Origin: an uncultured Burkholderiales bacterium
GTDB taxonomy: Bacteria > Pseudomonadota > Gammaproteobacteria > Burkholderiales > Burkholderiaceae_C
NCBI GenBank assembly: GCA_903876885.1
Contig: CAIRBP010000021.1
Coordinates: 1-54,628 of the forward strand
DNA length: 54,628 bases
Reading direction: 5' to 3'
Of this stretch, positions 38,550 through 46,743 are shown one piece after another; position 1 is the stretch's first letter; each line of letters begins with the position of its first letter. The notes beneath the pieces are model-generated. The model was given only the letters and a program-made list of their open reading frames with translations. It ran no database searches and was not told the origin of the DNA. A program made the position numbers and the translations under genes.

Positions 38550-40364
38550 TCAATCCTCTACTTGTAAGATAGCCAAGAAAGCCTCTTGGGGGACTTCCAC
38601 AGATCCGATTTGCTTCATGCGTTTTTTTCCTGCTTTTTGTTTTTCGAGTAGTTTTCGTTTACGACTGATATCACCGCCGTAGCACTTTGCCAGCACATTT
38701 TTACGTAGGGCTTTAATTGTTTCTCTCGCAATAATATTTGCGCCAATGGCTGCTTGAATCGCCACATCAAACATTTGCCGACTGATGATCTCGCGCATTT
38801 TCGCAACTACAGCTCTCCCCCTGTAATTGGACTGTGTTCGGTGAACAATGATAGACAAAGCGTCGACACGCTCCCCATTGAGCAAAATATCGACCTTAAC
38901 TACGTCTGAGGCACGGTACTCTTTAAATTCATAGTCCATGGATGCATAACCACGACTGACTGATTTCAACTTGTCAAAGAAATCCAATACGATTTCCCCT
39001 AACGGCATCTCGTAGGTAAGCATCACCTGTCGACCGTGATACGCCATATTCATTTGTACACCGCGTTTTTGGTTTGCCAGCGTCATTACAGAGCCCACAT
39101 ACTCCTGTGGCATATAAAGATGTACGGTAACTATGGGCTCGCGAATTTCTTGTAACTTGCCCTGCTCTGGCATTTTGGATGGGTTTTCAACCATCATCAC
39201 TTCACCATCACCTTTAACCACTTGGTAAACCACACTCGGTGCTGTAGTTATCAAATCTTGATCAAACTCTCTCTCTAAACGCTCTTGTACGATCTCCATA
39301 TGCAACAAACCCAAGAAGCCACATCTGAAGCCAAAACCAAGGGCCTGGGACACTTCTGGTTCATATCGTAGCGAGGAGTCATTAAGCTCAAGCTTTTCTA
39401 ATGCATCTCTAAGTGAGTCGTATTGATTAGCTTCAGTAGGATAAAGCCCAGCAAAAACTTGGGGTTGTATTTCTTTAAATCCTGGCAAGGCCTGAGTGGC
39501 AGTAGCGCTAGCGCCGCCTGTGCCAGTCTTGATCAAAGTTACTGTGTCACCTACTTTTGCTGCTTGAAGCTCTTTGATACCTGCAATGATGTATCCCACA
39601 TCCCCAGCCTCTAACGCATCCTTGGGCTGATTTGCAGGTGTAAACACTCCCAAACTATCAGCGTTATAAGTTGCACCTGTTGCCATCAGTTTGATGCGTT
39701 CGCCTTTTGCAAGACGTCCGTCCACCACCCTAACTAACATCACAACGCCAACATACGTATCAAACCAACTATCAATAATCATGGCCCTTAAAGGACCATC
39801 AGGGTTTCCCCTGGGCGGTGGTATCTTATGTACTATCGCCTCCAAAATCTCATCTATTCCCATCCCCGTCTTTGCCGAGCAAGGTATTGCATCTGTTGCA
39901 TCAATGCCGATCACATCTTCAATCTCTGACTTTGCATTGTCTGGATCGGCTTGTGGCAAATCCATCTTATTCAGTACTGGAACTACCTCTACACCTAAGT
40001 CAAGGGCGGTATAGCAATTTGCTACTGTTTGCGCTTCTACCCCTTGACTGGCATCCACTACGAGCAGCGCACCTTCACAGGCACTTAATGAGCGTGATAC
40101 TTCGTACGAGAAGTCCACATGTCCCGGTGTATCTATTAAATTAAATGAATATATTTGACCATCTAAGGCCTTGTATTTGAGCGATGCCGTCTGAGCTTTA
40201 ATAGTTATCCCACGCTCTTTCTCAATATCCATGGAGTCTAAGACTTGCTCCTCCATCTCTCTCTCGCTAAGCCCACCGCAACGCTGGATTAGCCGATCAG
40301 CAAGAGTTGATTTACCATGATCTATATGAGCGATGATCGAAAAGTTTCTGATGTGGTTCATCAA
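38550..40364 (-). CDS. lepA: Elongation factor 4 (LepA)
   Basis: LepA is a ribosome-associated translational GTPase that affects 30S maturation and initiation and can back-translocate ribosomes. The 604-residue protein has G1 [10 protein letters not shown]3 [11 protein letters not shown] and G4 NKMDLP. The elongation-factor domains follow, with the LepA-specific C-terminus ([25 protein letters not shown] in pieces). Two adjacent ATG codons (40364, 40361) could start it. It heads the chain toward nagZ. A strong intrinsic terminator lies only 41 nt upstream of its start. Confidence 0.97.
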   Translation of the reverse strand: MMNHIRNFSIIAHIDHGKSTLADRLIQRCGGLSEREMEEQVLDSMDIEKERGITIKAQTASLKYKALDGQIYSFNLIDTPGHVDFSYEVSRSLSACEGALLVVDASQGVEAQTVANCYTALDLGVEVVPVLNKMDLPQADPDNAKSEIEDVIGIDATDAIPCSAKTGMGIDEILEAIVHKIPPPRGNPDGPLRAMIIDSWFDTYVGVVMLVRVVDGRLAKGERIKLMATGATYNADSLGVFTPANQPKDALEAGDVGYIIAGIKELQAAKVGDTVTLIKTGTGGASATATQALPGFKEIQPQVFAGLYPTEANQYDSLRDALEKLELNDSSLRYEPEVSQALGFGFRCGFLGLLHMEIVQERLEREFDQDLITTAPSVVYQVVKGDGEVMMVENPSKMPEQGKLQEIREPIVTVHLYMPQEYVGSVMTLANQKRGVQMNMAYHGRQVMLTYEMPLGEIVLDFFDKLKSVSRGYASMDYEFKEYRASDVVKVDILLNGERVDALSIIVHRTQSNYRGRAVVAKMREIISRQMFDVAIQAAIGANIIARETIKALRKNVLAKCYGGDISRKRKLLEKQKAGKKRMKQIGSVEVPQEAFLAILQVED

Positions 40365-40404
40365 CGGACACGTTTAAGTATTTGAATTTAAAAGAGAGAG
40401 ACAT

Positions 40405-40435
40405 AAAAAAGGGCGCGTCAGGTGATGACGCGCCC
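40405..40435 (-). terminator. Strong minus-strand terminator just upstream of lepA
   Basis: TGACGCGCCC (40426-40435) and GGGCGCGTCA (40411-40420) form a perfect GC-rich 10-bp stem with a 5-nt loop. On the minus strand the stem is followed by six T (40405-40410). On the plus strand there is no T-run. It ends 41 nt before the lepA ATG, so it either ends an upstream transcript or acts as an attenuator of the lepA operon. Confidence 0.85.
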
Positions 40436-40640
40436 GGAACCAACAATCTATGGCAACTGCGATAGCTGGAAGCTTCATTGTAGGCATATTCAGCCCTCTG
40501 TACAGCCCCAACTTGCGTTGCAACAGCTCGTTGTCGTCCCGCAACACGAATTTTATTAACAGCTTATTCACATAATCTAAAGAGATCCTTTGGACAAGAT
40601 GTGGGAACTCTGTGGAGTGTTTCAAATTTGGTTATTTTTC
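40436..40640 (-). ncRNA. Candidate small RNA or attenuated leader upstream of lepA
   Basis: The terminator at 40405-40435 implies a minus-strand transcript covering about 200 bp here. An 83-residue frame (TTG at 40625) runs straight through the terminator and ends beyond it, has no ribosome site and no recognisable domain, so I do not call it a gene. The DNA contains several short self-complementary segments (for example CAAC/GTTG near 40520-40535) and could fold. It does not match 6S, SRP, tmRNA or RNase P signatures that I can recall. The 5' end is unknown; 40640 is only a guess. Confidence 0.35.
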
Positions 40641-40644
40641 AGTG

Positions 40645-40679
40645 AATATGTGATTTTTGAGTCATCTAAATCACATATT
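40645..40679. repeat. Perfect 12-bp inverted repeat
   Basis: AATATGTGATTT (40645-40656) and AAATCACATATT (40668-40679) are perfect inverted copies 11 bp apart. They contain TGTGA/TCACA half-sites, but the spacing is wider than in a CRP/FNR-type site. It could be an operator, or a stem at the 5' end of the transcript that ends at 40405. Confidence 0.65.
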
Positions 40680-40886
40680 TATCGGCTTTTATAGTTTCAT
40701 TTTACCCAAAATCCACAATAAATACCACTATAAGTAAGTGAATACTCACTCAATATTTATTTAAAAAGATTGGATTTTTTACAAAAGACCCACTAAAACA
40801 AAGGGATTTGATCATTAAAACCAACTTAAAGACATCGCAGAAGGGGGGGGCTTTTTGCCCCAGGCCTTTCAACCCATTTCTTCAAT
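40680..40886. other. Intergenic remainder between the inverted repeat and degP
   Basis: Apart from an AT-rich stretch (about 40720-40790) this part shows only a G8 run at 40843-40850 and a hairpin GGGGC-TTTTT-GCCCC (40847-40861) 26 bp after the degP stop. The hairpin has no T-run, so it is at best a weak terminator or an RNA-stabilising end for degP. I see no gene. Confidence 0.5.
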
Positions 40887-42443
40887 TTACTTTATGATTG
40901 GTCGAATGAGTGTGTACTGCGCCCATGCCCCACGTCTTATCAACAGGCTTACAGGTTTTGTCTTATCAAGATGACTGGCTACTGCATCAAAAGATTTGAG
41001 ATTAGTTATCTCAACATTTGCCAAAACAGTAATGACATCACCCTCCCTCAAGCCGGCCATTGCGGCCGCATCACTTGCGCTCTCAATGCGTACTCCACCC
41101 TTGATTTTTAACTCTTTCTTTTGTGCTTCAGTCAGCTCTGATAAGGACAGCCCAAGCGTTGGGTACGAGGCAAGTTGACGGGGCTTATCACCAGAGTCAT
41201 CTTTGTCCTCTGCAACAACCTCTTTCTCAAACTCACCCACAACTACAGTTAAGTCCTTATAAGCACCGCGTCTAAAAACAGTTAGCACCGCTTTTATACC
41301 GGGCTTGGTATTGCCAACGATTCGGGGCAGGTCAGAGAACTTCTCGATATTCTTACCCTCAAAACGAACAATGATGTCGCCAGCCTCAACCCCTGCCTTC
41401 TCAGCAGGGGAGTTAGCCTCCACACCCCTCACTAGAGCACCTTGGGACTTTCCTAAACCCAGGTTATCCGCTACTTCCTTACTCACTTGATCAATCTGAA
41501 CACCCAAGCGGCCTCTTTGCACACGTCCACTTGCCCGAAGTTGATCGCTTACTCTTACAGCTTCATCTATGGGTATAGAGAAGGAAATACCCATGTACCC
41601 TCCGGATCTAGAGTAAATTTGGCTATTAATACCGACCACTTCTCCTCGCATATTAATTAAAGGACCACCGGAATTGCCTGGGTTGATCGCAACATCAGTT
41701 TGGATAAATGGCAAGAACTCTCCCGTATCCCTTTGTTTAGCACTGACAATGCCCGCAGTCACACTGTTATCCAAACCAAAAGGTGAACCAATCGCCATTA
41801 CCCATTCACCAACTCTTAATTTAGAAACATCTCCAATTTTTACGGCGGGTAGGTTAGTTGCATCAATCTTGACAACAGCAACGTCTGTGCGTCGATCAAC
41901 GCCGATGATTTTTGCTTTAAATTCCCGCTTATCTGGCAGAGTAACAATAACCTTTACAGAGTCATCCACCACATGGGCGTTGGTCATGATGTAACCATCG
42001 CCACTCAAAATAAATCCAGACCCAACGCCTTTGGGTTGATCTTCCTCGCTGCGAGGAGTTGGCTTAGCCTTTGGAGTTTTGGGCTGTCCGGGGGCGCCTT
42101 GACCAGGAGGCATGCCTGGGATACCGGGAATTGGCACACCAAAGAAGCGCCTAAATAGCTCTTGCATTTCCTCATCTTGATCTCCTCCAGAGCCCATAGT
42201 TTTTTGGGCACGCTCTAAAGTTCTGATATTGACAACAGATGGACCAACTTGATCTACTAAATCTGTAAAGTCCGGCAAAGTTCGCACAACAGCAGAGCTT
42301 TCCTTAGAAGCAGTAGAACTTGACTGGGCCTGCGCGTGCAGACCAAATGTTCCCCACTCCTGGGCACTTACCATAAGGAATACGGTAATTGCTGCTCCAC
42401 TAAAAAACCATTTCGCAGGACGCGACTTAGTAAAACGTTTCAT
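40887..42443 (-). CDS. degP: Periplasmic serine endoprotease DegP/MucD type
   Basis: This is a Do-family protease/chaperone that degrades misfolded envelope proteins. The 518-residue precursor has a signal peptide (about 1-38). The trypsin-like domain has the triad His157 (TNAHVV), Asp187 (RRTDVAVV) and Ser258 (NPGNSGGP). Two PDZ domains follow (about 300-390 and 420-515). A Gly/Pro/Gln-rich loop lies before the protease domain (about 103-135). The MucD name also fits, since the gene neighbours lepA. The sigma-E genes rpoE-rseA-rseB, often just upstream in Burkholderiales, are not here: a divergent gene lies 256 bp away. Confidence 0.95.
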   Translation of the reverse strand: MKRFTKSRPAKWFFSGAAITVFLMVSAQEWGTFGLHAQAQSSSTASKESSAVVRTLPDFTDLVDQVGPSVVNIRTLERAQKTMGSGGDQDEEMQELFRRFFGVPIPGIPGMPPGQGAPGQPKTPKAKPTPRSEEDQPKGVGSGFILSGDGYIMTNAHVVDDSVKVIVTLPDKREFKAKIIGVDRRTDVAVVKIDATNLPAVKIGDVSKLRVGEWVMAIGSPFGLDNSVTAGIVSAKQRDTGEFLPFIQTDVAINPGNSGGPLINMRGEVVGINSQIYSRSGGYMGISFSIPIDEAVRVSDQLRASGRVQRGRLGVQIDQVSKEVADNLGLGKSQGALVRGVEANSPAEKAGVEAGDIIVRFEGKNIEKFSDLPRIVGNTKPGIKAVLTVFRRGAYKDLTVVVGEFEKEVVAEDKDDSGDKPRQLASYPTLGLSLSELTEAQKKELKIKGGVRIESASDAAAMAGLREGDVITVLANVEITNLKSFDAVASHLDKTKPVSLLIRRGAWAQYTLIRPIIK

Positions 42444-42699
42444 CTCAAAACTCCATTTAAAGAAGGATGCTCTACTCTATTTTTTAACAAACAATTCTTT
42501 GGTTGTGATATTTAATCAAGATGGGGTACAAATTCAAAAAAGCAAGGTCAAAACCCCATCAAAAACCGCTTTTAAAACCCACCCGGAACAGAGAATTCCA
42601 AGCCCCTGTCCCAAGTCATAGCTCAAATGCGAGGCGGTTGGCTTAACCTTGCTAAACTTGGCAAAAAACACAACTTAACCCTAGGTACCGATCACACCC
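42444..42699. promoter_or_regulatory. Divergent control region of degP and the CoA-binding gene
   Basis: This 256-bp gap holds an 8-bp inverted repeat GATGGGGT (42530-42537) / ACCCCATC (42553-42560) with a 15-bp spacer, and a GGAA...TTCC dyad near 42592-42606. I cannot place a sigma-E type promoter with confidence. The repeats are candidate binding sites or an mRNA hairpin of the degP leader. Confidence 0.3.
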
Positions 42700-43116
42700 A
42701 TGCTGAAATATAGCGACTCTTTCCTGAGAAATATTTTAGAGACAACAAAGACCATTGCAGTCGTCGGTATTTCATCGCGTGAGACCCAGCCTAGCCATAG
42801 CGTAGCTAAATATCTGCTCGAACACGGCTATACGGTAATTCCGGTAAACCCAGCGCTAGAGAGCGTATTAGGGGAGAAATGCTATCCCAGTTTAAAGGAT
42901 ATCCCGGTTAAAGTTGACCTGATCGACTGCTTTCGGGCTCTAGAGCACATTCCTGAACTGGTAAAAGAATGCATAGAAATACAAGCTCAAACTATATGGA
43001 TGCAACTCGGCTTAGAACACCCCGAGTCCTGCGCACTCGCAGAGTCAAGGGGGCTAAAGGTGGTACAGAATCGGTGTACCAAAATCGAACACCAAAGACT
43101 GATTTGTGAACTATAA
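42700..43116 (+). CDS. CoA-binding protein (YccU-like)
   Basis: The 138-residue protein is a single Rossmann-fold CoA-binding domain as in E. coli YccU. Landmarks are IAVVGISSRETQPSHSVAKYL (nucleotide-binding loop), GYTVIPVNPALESVLGEKCYPSL, and the C-terminal VVQNRCTKIEHQRL with a conserved Cys. Its partner and physiological role are unknown; related proteins bind CoA but have no assigned reaction. It stands alone on the plus strand between degP and the SDR gene. Confidence 0.9.
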   Translation: MLKYSDSFLRNILETTKTIAVVGISSRETQPSHSVAKYLLEHGYTVIPVNPALESVLGEKCYPSLKDIPVKVDLIDCFRALEHIPELVKECIEIQAQTIWMQLGLEHPESCALAESRGLKVVQNRCTKIEHQRLICEL

Positions 43117-43152
43117 ATACAGTCTTTGGTCAAACAAACAAATTACATGTAA

Positions 43153-43950
43153 TTAATACGTGCCTGGGTAAGCGCCACCGTCGGTTAATATATTTTGACC
43201 CGTCATGTAGCCAGCTTGTTCACTGCATAAAAAAGCACATGTATCACCAAATTCATCTGGGTGACCAAATCTTTGTGCTGGAATAGTTTTACGCCTCGCA
43301 TTTGCAACATCCTCAATGCTTTGACCTGATTTCTGAGCTGCACCGCTCATCGTCGTTTTTAAGCGATCAGTATCGTAAGCACCTGGCAGTAAATTGTTAA
43401 TAGTTACGTTATTTGATACATATTTAGACGCGCGGGCTACACCAGCAACAAACCCTGTCAAACCACTACGTGCTCCGTTAGACAAACCTAAGATCTCAAT
43501 CGGCGCTTTAACAGCGCCGGAAGTAATATTTATGATGCGTCCAAATTTGCGTTGAGCCATACCGTCAATAGTAGCTTTTATGAGTTCTATCGGCGTAAGC
43601 ATGTTTGCATCAATAGCTTTAATCCAAGTATCCCTATCCCAGTCTTTAAAGTCACCAGGCGGAGGTCCGCCAGCATTAGTGATCACGATGTCATAATTTT
43701 TTCCTGGACCACCATCTGCCCCCCATACGGCGTCTCGTCCTGCTGTGGTCGTTATGTCTGCTGCTACGGCGATGACCTTGGCGGTGCCCAGTTTTTGGAG
43801 GGCAACGCGAGACGCCTCTAAAGCCTCAGCACCTCTGGCGACGATTACAACATTTACGCCTTCCTTGACTAAAGAGCTGGCACAGCCAAGCCCAAGTCCC
43901 TTACTAGCACCGCATACAAGAGCCCATTTACCTTTAATTTTCAAATCCAT
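43153..43950 (-). CDS. SDR-family oxidoreductase with altered catalytic residues
   Basis: The 265-residue protein starts at ATG 43950 (AAGGA about 9 nt upstream). The frame continues to 44166, but that part overlaps the upstream EamA gene and is not SDR-like. The NAD(P) motif GASKGLGLG is at residues 14-22, NAGG at 92-95, and the Ser of the triad is Ser144. At the YxxxK position the sequence is SNGAR: Tyr is replaced by Ser157 and Lys by Arg161, with the spacing intact. This suggests a non-standard reaction or a non-catalytic role. It is often annotated as a 3-oxoacyl-ACP reductase, which I would not assert. It lies 2 bp after the exporter gene. Confidence 0.88.
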   Translation of the reverse strand: MDLKIKGKWALVCGASKGLGLGCASSLVKEGVNVVIVARGAEALEASRVALQKLGTAKVIAVAADITTTAGRDAVWGADGGPGKNYDIVITNAGGPPPGDFKDWDRDTWIKAIDANMLTPIELIKATIDGMAQRKFGRIINITSGAVKAPIEILGLSNGARSGLTGFVAGVARASKYVSNNVTINNLLPGAYDTDRLKTTMSGAAQKSGQSIEDVANARRKTIPAQRFGHPDEFGDTCAFLCSEQAGYMTGQNILTDGGAYPGTY

Positions 43951-43952
43951 TT

Positions 43953-44876
43953 CTAATTTCCTTTTTGTCCAAATTTTGTGACTAAATAAATACCACCGAT
44001 AACCAAAGTAGTGCCCAAGGCAATCCAAATATTCAATGGCTCGCCAAGAATCAAAACACTTAAGACGATTGTCGATAAAGGCCCAATCATCCCGACCTGC
44101 GAAGTCAAAGCGGGTCCCACTCGCTCTATAGCCATCATCACAATTAGCACAGGCGTTGCTGTGCAAAGCACTGCATTAAGAAAAGAGAGTAGCAAAACTT
44201 CCTGGGGCACCCACACAGAACTTATAGGGCTAACAGCTAGGAACTGAAGAATACAACAAACACTAGCAAAACTAGATGCCCACCCCACAAGCCTCAAAGA
44301 CCCTATACGGTGAACCAACTGCCCACTGTATATTAAGTAAACAGAGTAAGTCATGGCACTCAATAAAACCCAAAAAGATCCCAGAACCACCGAGGATCCA
44401 GACCAATTCACCTCATGCCAAAAGACGACACAAATACCGGCATAACTCACAAGCATAGCCAAAATACGGATGGGCTCAACTTTTCGTTTGTACATCACTC
44501 GACCTATGAGCAAGACAAAAGTCGGACTGAGATACAAAATAAGTCGCTCCAGTCCTGCAGAGATGTACTGAAGTCCAAGAAAGTCTAAATAACTTGATAA
44601 GTAATATCCAATAAACCCGAGCATGAGTATGGGCAAGATATCCGAACGAGTCAGAGGATTGGCTTTAGAGTGTTCTTGCCTTGAGGCCCAGAGCACCATT
44701 GCAATGAAAAATGGAAGTGCAAAAAGCATACGGTACATAATCACCGTCACTGCATCTACTCCGTAGCGATACGAGAGCTTAACAATGATCGCCTTTCCAC
44801 TAAAGGCTATGGCTCCAAGAGCAGCAAGCGTCAATCCAACGCCGTAGCTTTTGGAGTTTTTGAGTGACTCGTTCAT
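43953..44876 (-). CDS. EamA/DMT-family membrane transporter
   Basis: The 307-residue protein has about ten predicted membrane helices in two EamA repeats (GVGLTLAALGAIAFSGKAIIVKL at the start of the first and VVLGSFWVLLSAMTYSVYLIYSG at the start of the second, in pieces). Members of the drug/metabolite transporter superfamily export amino acids, nucleotides or other small metabolites; the substrate cannot be told from sequence. It precedes the SDR gene by 2 bp, so the two probably act or are expressed together. Confidence 0.9.
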   Translation of the reverse strand: MNESLKNSKSYGVGLTLAALGAIAFSGKAIIVKLSYRYGVDAVTVIMYRMLFALPFFIAMVLWASRQEHSKANPLTRSDILPILMLGFIGYYLSSYLDFLGLQYISAGLERLILYLSPTFVLLIGRVMYKRKVEPIRILAMLVSYAGICVVFWHEVNWSGSSVVLGSFWVLLSAMTYSVYLIYSGQLVHRIGSLRLVGWASSFASVCCILQFLAVSPISSVWVPQEVLLLSFLNAVLCTATPVLIVMMAIERVGPALTSQVGMIGPLSTIVLSVLILGEPLNIWIALGTTLVIGGIYLVTKFGQKGN

Positions 44877-44922
44877 GAATCGTATAAAGCGTGAAGTTTA
44901 ATTTTGTATCACAACTTCTGAA

Positions 44923-46545
44923 TCAATAACCCGCAGCCAAACCATCACGACGCGAATCGCTCGCAATAATATACCCCTCAATCTTTGGATCTCCGGCGCG
45001 CCAAATAAATTGACCAGAGCCAAAGTCTTGATAACTATCATTGATCACATCAACTACGTGGCCCAATTGCTTTAAGCCTTCAACGGTATGAGCGTCCATA
45101 GCAGACTCTACGTTGATTTCCTTGCCAGCATTAAATCTCCACCTAGGTGCATCGCATGCGGCTTGTGGATTTTGTTTATAGTCAAGCATACGAATAAGAG
45201 TTTGCATATGCCCCTGTGGCTGCATATTACCCCCCATAACACCAAAGCTCATGACGGGTTGACCTGCCTTTGTTAGAAACGCAGGAATAATGGTGTGGAA
45301 TGGTCGCTTACCCGGCGCTACTAAATTAGAAGGATTGAGGCCACTCGCGGCTGTGCTAAAACCGTGCCCCCTGTTTTGTAAACTTATGCCGTATTCGGGT
45401 TCAACACAACCTGAACCAAAACCCATGTAGTTACTTTGGATAAAACTCACCATCATTCCGTTTTCATCAGCCGCGGACAAATAAATGGTTCCACCTTTTA
45501 CAGGATTACCTGCACCAAACTCTTGTGCTCGCTTTAAATCAATCAACTTTGCGCGACTAGCCAAGTACTGTGGGTCCAACATTTGTTCAACACTTACCTG
45601 CATGGAAGAGCGCTCAGCAACGTAGCGATACACATCGGCAAATGCAAGCTTCATTGCCTCAATTTGCAAGTGCTGCGATAACACACTGTCTACTGGCAAA
45701 CTCGCTACATCAAAATTTTCTAAAATACCTAGCGCGATTAAAGCCGCTATGCCCTGGCCGTTTGGTGGAATTTCGTGAACGGTGTAATCTCTGTAGTTTT
45801 TCTCAATCGGCACAACCCACTCAGGCTTGTAATCCCTAAAGTCACTCGCCTTTAAACACCCTCCGTTTGCATCTGAAAAACGCTCTATAGCCTCAGCAAT
45901 TTCACCCCCGTAAAACGCTTGCCCTTTGGTTTTTGCAATAGCTCGCAGTCCTTTCGCAGCAGCCTTAAACTGGAACAACTCGGCAACGTTAGGGGCTCGA
46001 CCTTTGGGCATGAAGGCCTGTGCAAAACCAGGGAGTGAACCAAGCTCCGCAGCACCTGCAGCCCATTTTTGCTGAACGACAACGGGCAGTAAATACCCCC
46101 TCTCGGCCGTCTCAATTGCAGGGGCTAGTAAATCCTCAAAGGGTAATTTCCCAAACCGTTCGGACAGTGCCATCCAACTAGAGACTGCACCGGGAATCGT
46201 CACCGAGTCCATACCGCGTTTTGGAGGAGTCTTCTCATCTTGACCATATTTCTTATGGAAATACTCAGGTGTCCAACCCTTTGGAGCACATCCCGAAGCA
46301 TTTAACCCGTGCATTTTCTGACCGTCCCACAAAATACAAAATGCATCAGAACCTAAACCATTACTAACTGGCTCTGTAATCGTGATTACGGCAGCCGCCG
46401 CAATAGCTGCGTCAACCGCATTACCACCTGCTTGAAGCATTTTCAATCCAGCCTGCGCGGCTAAGGGGTGAGAAGTTGATACAACATTGCGCGCAAAAAC
46501 AGGTAAACGCGTAGAAGGATATGGATTGTTAAAGTTAAAGTTCAC
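44923..46545 (-). CDS. ggt: Gamma-glutamyltransferase family protein, apparently cytoplasmic
   Basis: Ntn-hydrolase of the gamma-glutamyltranspeptidase family, which cleaves gamma-glutamyl bonds (glutathione and relatives) after self-processing. I use the GTG at 46545, which gives a 540-residue protein starting directly at the family N-terminus (NFNFNNPYPSTRLPVFARN); a TTG 11 codons earlier is also possible. Landmarks are GGNAVDAAIAAA, NGLGSDAF, and the nucleophile Thr in GGTIYLSAADENGMM. SFIQSNYMGFGSG follows, and the GGNMQPQGHMQ region lies near the C-terminus. No signal peptide is visible, unlike periplasmic GGT. Substrate choice within the family (glutathione, other gamma-glutamyl or acyl amides) is not resolved. 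Confidence 0.9.
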   Translation of the reverse strand: MNFNFNNPYPSTRLPVFARNVVSTSHPLAAQAGLKMLQAGGNAVDAAIAAAAVITITEPVSNGLGSDAFCILWDGQKMHGLNASGCAPKGWTPEYFHKKYGQDEKTPPKRGMDSVTIPGAVSSWMALSERFGKLPFEDLLAPAIETAERGYLLPVVVQQKWAAGAAELGSLPGFAQAFMPKGRAPNVAELFQFKAAAKGLRAIAKTKGQAFYGGEIAEAIERFSDANGGCLKASDFRDYKPEWVVPIEKNYRDYTVHEIPPNGQGIAALIALGILENFDVASLPVDSVLSQHLQIEAMKLAFADVYRYVAERSSMQVSVEQMLDPQYLASRAKLIDLKRAQEFGAGNPVKGGTIYLSAADENGMMVSFIQSNYMGFGSGCVEPEYGISLQNRGHGFSTAASGLNPSNLVAPGKRPFHTIIPAFLTKAGQPVMSFGVMGGNMQPQGHMQTLIRMLDYKQNPQAACDAPRWRFNAGKEINVESAMDAHTVEGLKQLGHVVDVINDSYQDFGSGQFIWRAGDPKIEGYIIASDSRRDGLAAGY

Positions 46546-46674
46546 GGCTAGATTCCAAAAAGAAAGGTTATTTATCAAAAACGACGGAACATCTCAAAGC
46601 TTACTCGATCAGAGACTTTAGCATGTGATTAAGAAACTCGACTGAAGTAGCATGAGATTTTTCACCCCTCCCTC

Positions 46675-46704
46675 AAGAAAAATGGCACCACGAAGGTGCC
46701 ATTT
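46675..46704 (-). terminator. Intrinsic terminator of tctBA
   Basis: On the minus strand AAATGGCACC (46704-46695) and GGTGCCATTT (46689-46680) form a perfect 10-bp stem with a 5-nt loop, followed by TTCTT after the T-rich arm. It lies 40 bp after the tctA stop. Confidence 0.8.
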
Positions 46705-46743
46705 ATTCAGTCTCTTTACGAGGGTAGCAGGTAATGAAGACTC

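Noticed and set aside
40450-40575. Plus-strand frame of about 41 residues starting MATAIAG
   Set aside because: No ribosome site or known domain; it is antisense to the likely leader RNA and probably accidental.
40374-40625. Minus-strand frame of 83 codons upstream of lepA
   Set aside because: It reads through a strong terminator hairpin, starts with an unsupported TTG and shows no domain.
43951-44166. 72-residue N-terminal extension of the SDR
   Set aside because: It overlaps the end of the EamA gene; the conserved start at 43950 has its own ribosome site.
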